Shown: positions 63,901 to 64,000 of the stretch, one piece after another
Layout of the letters: each line of letters opens with the position of its first letter
How positions within the stretch are numbered: the stretch's first letter is position 1
Assembly (NCBI RefSeq): GCF_900187975.1
Contig: NZ_FZPC01000009.1
Location: forward strand, 62,001 to 126,000
DNA: 64,000 nt
DNA from: Pseudomonas delhiensis
Lineage (GTDB): Bacteria; Pseudomonadota; Gammaproteobacteria; Pseudomonadales; Pseudomonadaceae
Direction: 5' to 3'
The notes under the pieces: generated by a model
Told to the model about the DNA's origin: nothing
What the model saw: the letters and a program-made list of their open reading frames with translations, nothing else
The model's database searches: none
Position numbers and translations under genes: made by a program

Positions 63901-64000
63901 GTAGTGCTGCATCGGGAAGTCGCGCCGGACCACCTGCGCCAGCAGCTGCGCGACAGTCTGCCGGACTACATGATTCCTGCCAGCCTGCATACCCTCGACA
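57937..64000 (+). CDS. Siderophore NRPS, HMWP2/PchE-like: ArCP-Cy1-A1-PCP1-Cy2-A2 (partial, runs off right edge)
   Basis: More than 2021 residues are open to the window end. An aryl carrier domain (about 1-75) has phosphopantetheine Ser36 in ERGLDSLHLM. Cy1 (94-525) has the intact heterocyclisation motif DLLVADVHS (225-233). A1 (545-1020) has FTSGSTGEPKGV, GGATEAAIW and RTGDMGRYW. PCP1 has Ser1061 in RLGGDSLLA. Cy2 (1119-1550) reads NYLTLDGLS, with Asn1247 for the first Asp. A2 (from 1571) nearly repeats A1. Reading pocket residues by eye gives D-L-H-N-Y-S-M-I-W-K, nearest the cysteine codes of PchE/HMWP2. No methyltransferase/epimerase insert is present in A1. It should join salicylate to two cyclised cysteines. 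Confidence 0.93.
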   Translation, partial: MSTLHATLLRQQIRALLPQGELLDDSANLIERGLDSLHLMRLVNEWRQAGAQVTFAELIEQPFLEHWLPLLTKTSGIPVALLPLPRDEPPPQAPFALTDVQHAYWIGRGDEQLLGGVGCHAYLEFDGATLQPRCLATAWQEVQQWHGMLRARFDDEGRQQVLERGQSRLRVQDLRQLDEATVQQALVATRERLSHRRLAVERGEVAGLELSLLPTGACRLHFDIDLLVADVHSLHLILRDLATRYRGEALPEAGRDWYFARYLAVRPAPSASSALYWQARLDQLPAGPELPLARPPESIEQVRFSRRQQRLSVEVWTRLREQAARHCVTPAMLLAGCFAQVLGRWSRVPHFLLNLPLFDRQGGQPTLDQVVADFTNLLLLEVDLRKPGTFAEQLKRLQTQFHRDMAHADYSGVQVQRDLAQRHDGQRSFSPVVFACNLGTPLLDPADADVLGRLNYMISQTPQVWLDHQVYEEDGTLLLAWDAQDTLFPEGLLDAMFGTYIDLLHDLQGPAAWDSPVLPDLPEEQQALRQRVNATQAKIPVRTLLEAPFAIAGERLALIDGERRLSYTALRDGTLRIASYLLEQGIQPGDAVGVCLPRGSDAVIALFGVLAAGACYVPISPGQPPARRERIAQRANIRSLIDMELLQQALDYVPLSAPVYVDPQSPAYVIFTSGSTGEPKGVQVSHRAACNTLDDLNQRFAVGPEDRVLAVSALDFDLSVHDLFGVLAAGGSVVLLDEQQRRDATAWLRLIQQHQVTLWNSVPLLLDMLLTVAESDGRTLPLRLAYLSGDWIGLDLPARLDAATAGGCRLIAMGGATEAAIWSNWQPVTLPLPEHWTSIPYGTPLANQCFRVVDSLGRDCPDWVSGELWIGGVGVADGYRGSEQLSAERFVQHEGQRWYRTGDMGRYWPDGCLEFLGRRDQQVKVRGHRIELGEVESALLTLPEVRQVVVLATGKPLRLMAAVVGSIDCSDDLCQHLAQQLPEYMLPSQWLLLPSLPLSANGKLDRQQLLQLAEQQAPQTDQQRQPPCGEVEQRVAAIWRELLHCPQVHRQDDFFRLGGDSLLATRCSTRLRREGLASNHSLRQLFATPRLADFAATLLPVGAPPTLQVVPDLANRYRGFPLTEVQQAYWRGQSQDLPLSCGTTYLIELDGERLDVPRFERAWQRLVQRHEMLRAELLDDDRQVILQQVPPVQVQQHWLKCGDAETARQQLAKLWAQRPRQRRSWPLFEVHAVNYTGQRCRLGLFFNYLTLDGLSIKLLLGELAQLYTEPDHPLSPIGLSFRDYVLQVQPSPEQLEQAHAYWRERLDDLPGPPTLPLRCSPQSLEETSFSRREFRLEANQWQALRQRARESGITASVLLLSVYAQVLARWSNGHAHTLNLTLFDRQDIHPDIGRVLGDFTSLVPVSFYPEVGRSFLLQAQQIQAQIADVLQHAACSSIWVQRQRAHRVGPQAAALPVVFTSTLGLADDLLGELPEDFPDIVPGGLSETPQVWLDHQLYEHRGALVLCWDAVDALFPEGLLDASFATYTEALVRLIDADWQYPLALPLPPMQAAVRRQVNATARPIAPRTLLSAPFAMSAERLALIDGESRLSYGQLREAALRVAAGLLAQGVKPGEAVGVCLPRGSDAVIALFGVLAAGACYVPIGIAQPTARRKRIEQRATIRYTLDTQQLPQLLAQAPLSAPVDVSVDSPAYVIFTSGSTGEPKGVQVSHRAACNTLDDLNQRFAVGPEDRVLAVSALDFDLSVHDLFGVLAAGGSVVLLDEQQRRDATAWLRLIQQHQVTLWNSVPLLLDMLLTVAESDGRTLPLRLAYLSGDWIGLDLPARLDAATAGGCRLIAMGGATEAAIWSNWQPVTLPLPEHWTSIPYGTPLANQCFRVVDSLGRDCPDWVSGELWIGGVGVADGYRGSEQLSAERFVQHEGQRWYRTGDMGRYWPDGCLEFLGRRDQQVKLRGHRIELGEVESALLALPEVRQAMAVVLGDPPRLAVAVVLHREVAPDHLRQQLRDSLPDYMIPASLHTLD
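59932..60778 (+). repeat. 847-bp direct repeat inside NRPS, copy in A1
   Basis: It spans A1 from just before the P-loop to after the A8 motif. Compared with 63010-63856 I count five mismatches, the last two giving Val/Leu and Thr/Ala changes. Outside the block the two A domains diverge sharply. Confidence 0.95.
63010..63856 (+). repeat. 847-bp direct repeat inside NRPS, copy in A2
   Basis: This is the partner of 59932-60778, in the same frame and orientation, 3078 bp downstream. A shorter shared run (about 41 bp beginning TGCCTGCCACGTGGCAGCGA) lies upstream in both A domains, at 59719 and 62798, separated from the block by divergent sequence. Confidence 0.95.

Overview
The window is a GC-rich (roughly two-thirds or more G+C) chromosomal segment of a Pseudomonas, most likely close to the P. 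aeruginosa / P. citronellolis / P. nitroreducens side of the genus. The evidence is the set of Pseudomonas-type genes (mmsAB, galU, gor, imuA-imuB-dnaE2, RND pumps, MocR and LytTR regulators), many dispersed REP-like palindromes that read 'GTAGGAGC...GCTCCTAC', and LexA boxes of the gammaproteobacterial form CTG-N10-CAG. I cannot name the species.

Positions 1-29000 are ordinary core and accessory metabolism. In order they hold a two-component system facing a fatty-acyl-CoA ligase and an acyl-CoA dehydrogenase; a methyltransferase; an orphan spermidine/putrescine-type binding protein with a class II aldolase under a divergent MocR regulator; a YebC-like protein; a LysR regulator with mmsA-mmsB (valine catabolism); a structured leader-like region before a small helical protein; a bestrophin; a flavin reductase; an OmpR-type sensor/regulator pair divergent from a third response regulator that precedes a complete tripartite RND efflux operon; and a CoA transferase.

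Positions 29000-44100 hold an SOS theme. Three LexA boxes lie at 29257, 37753 and 43337. They precede an uncharacterised 105-residue protein, the mutasome operon imuA-imuB-dnaE2, and a short UmuD-like protein convergent with dnaE2. The UmuD-like protein has lost both catalytic residues (Ser to Gly, Lys to Arg) and lacks the cleaved arm, so it looks like a ready-made UmuD'-type partner. Between the boxes are endonuclease I, an Lrp regulator, a bile-acid-type symporter, glutathione reductase, a VOC protein and GalU.

Positions 44100-47620 hold tRNA-Leu, a LytTR regulator with a perfect CRP/Vfr-type site, several very small proteins, a glycine-zipper protein, a ParDE toxin-antitoxin pair and tRNA-Cys.

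Positions 48000-64000 are a siderophore locus with visibly lower GC. It contains a FyuA-like TonB receptor, a PchR/YbtA-like AraC regulator, two fused-domain ABC transporters (YbtP/YbtQ or PchH/PchI type), a single polypeptide joining a salicyl-AMP ligase to a YbtS/Irp9-type salicylate synthase, and an NRPS that runs off the right edge with order ArCP-Cy1-A1-PCP1-Cy2-A2. Good Fur boxes sit before the AraC gene and before the biosynthetic operon. The two adenylation domains share an 847-bp block that differs at only five positions by my reading, Cy2 has Asn for the first Asp of its active motif, and neither A domain carries the methyltransferase/epimerase insertion of PchE or HMWP2. The expected product is a salicyl-thiazoline/thiazolidine siderophore of the pyochelin/yersiniabactin family; this locus is the best candidate for something new in the window.
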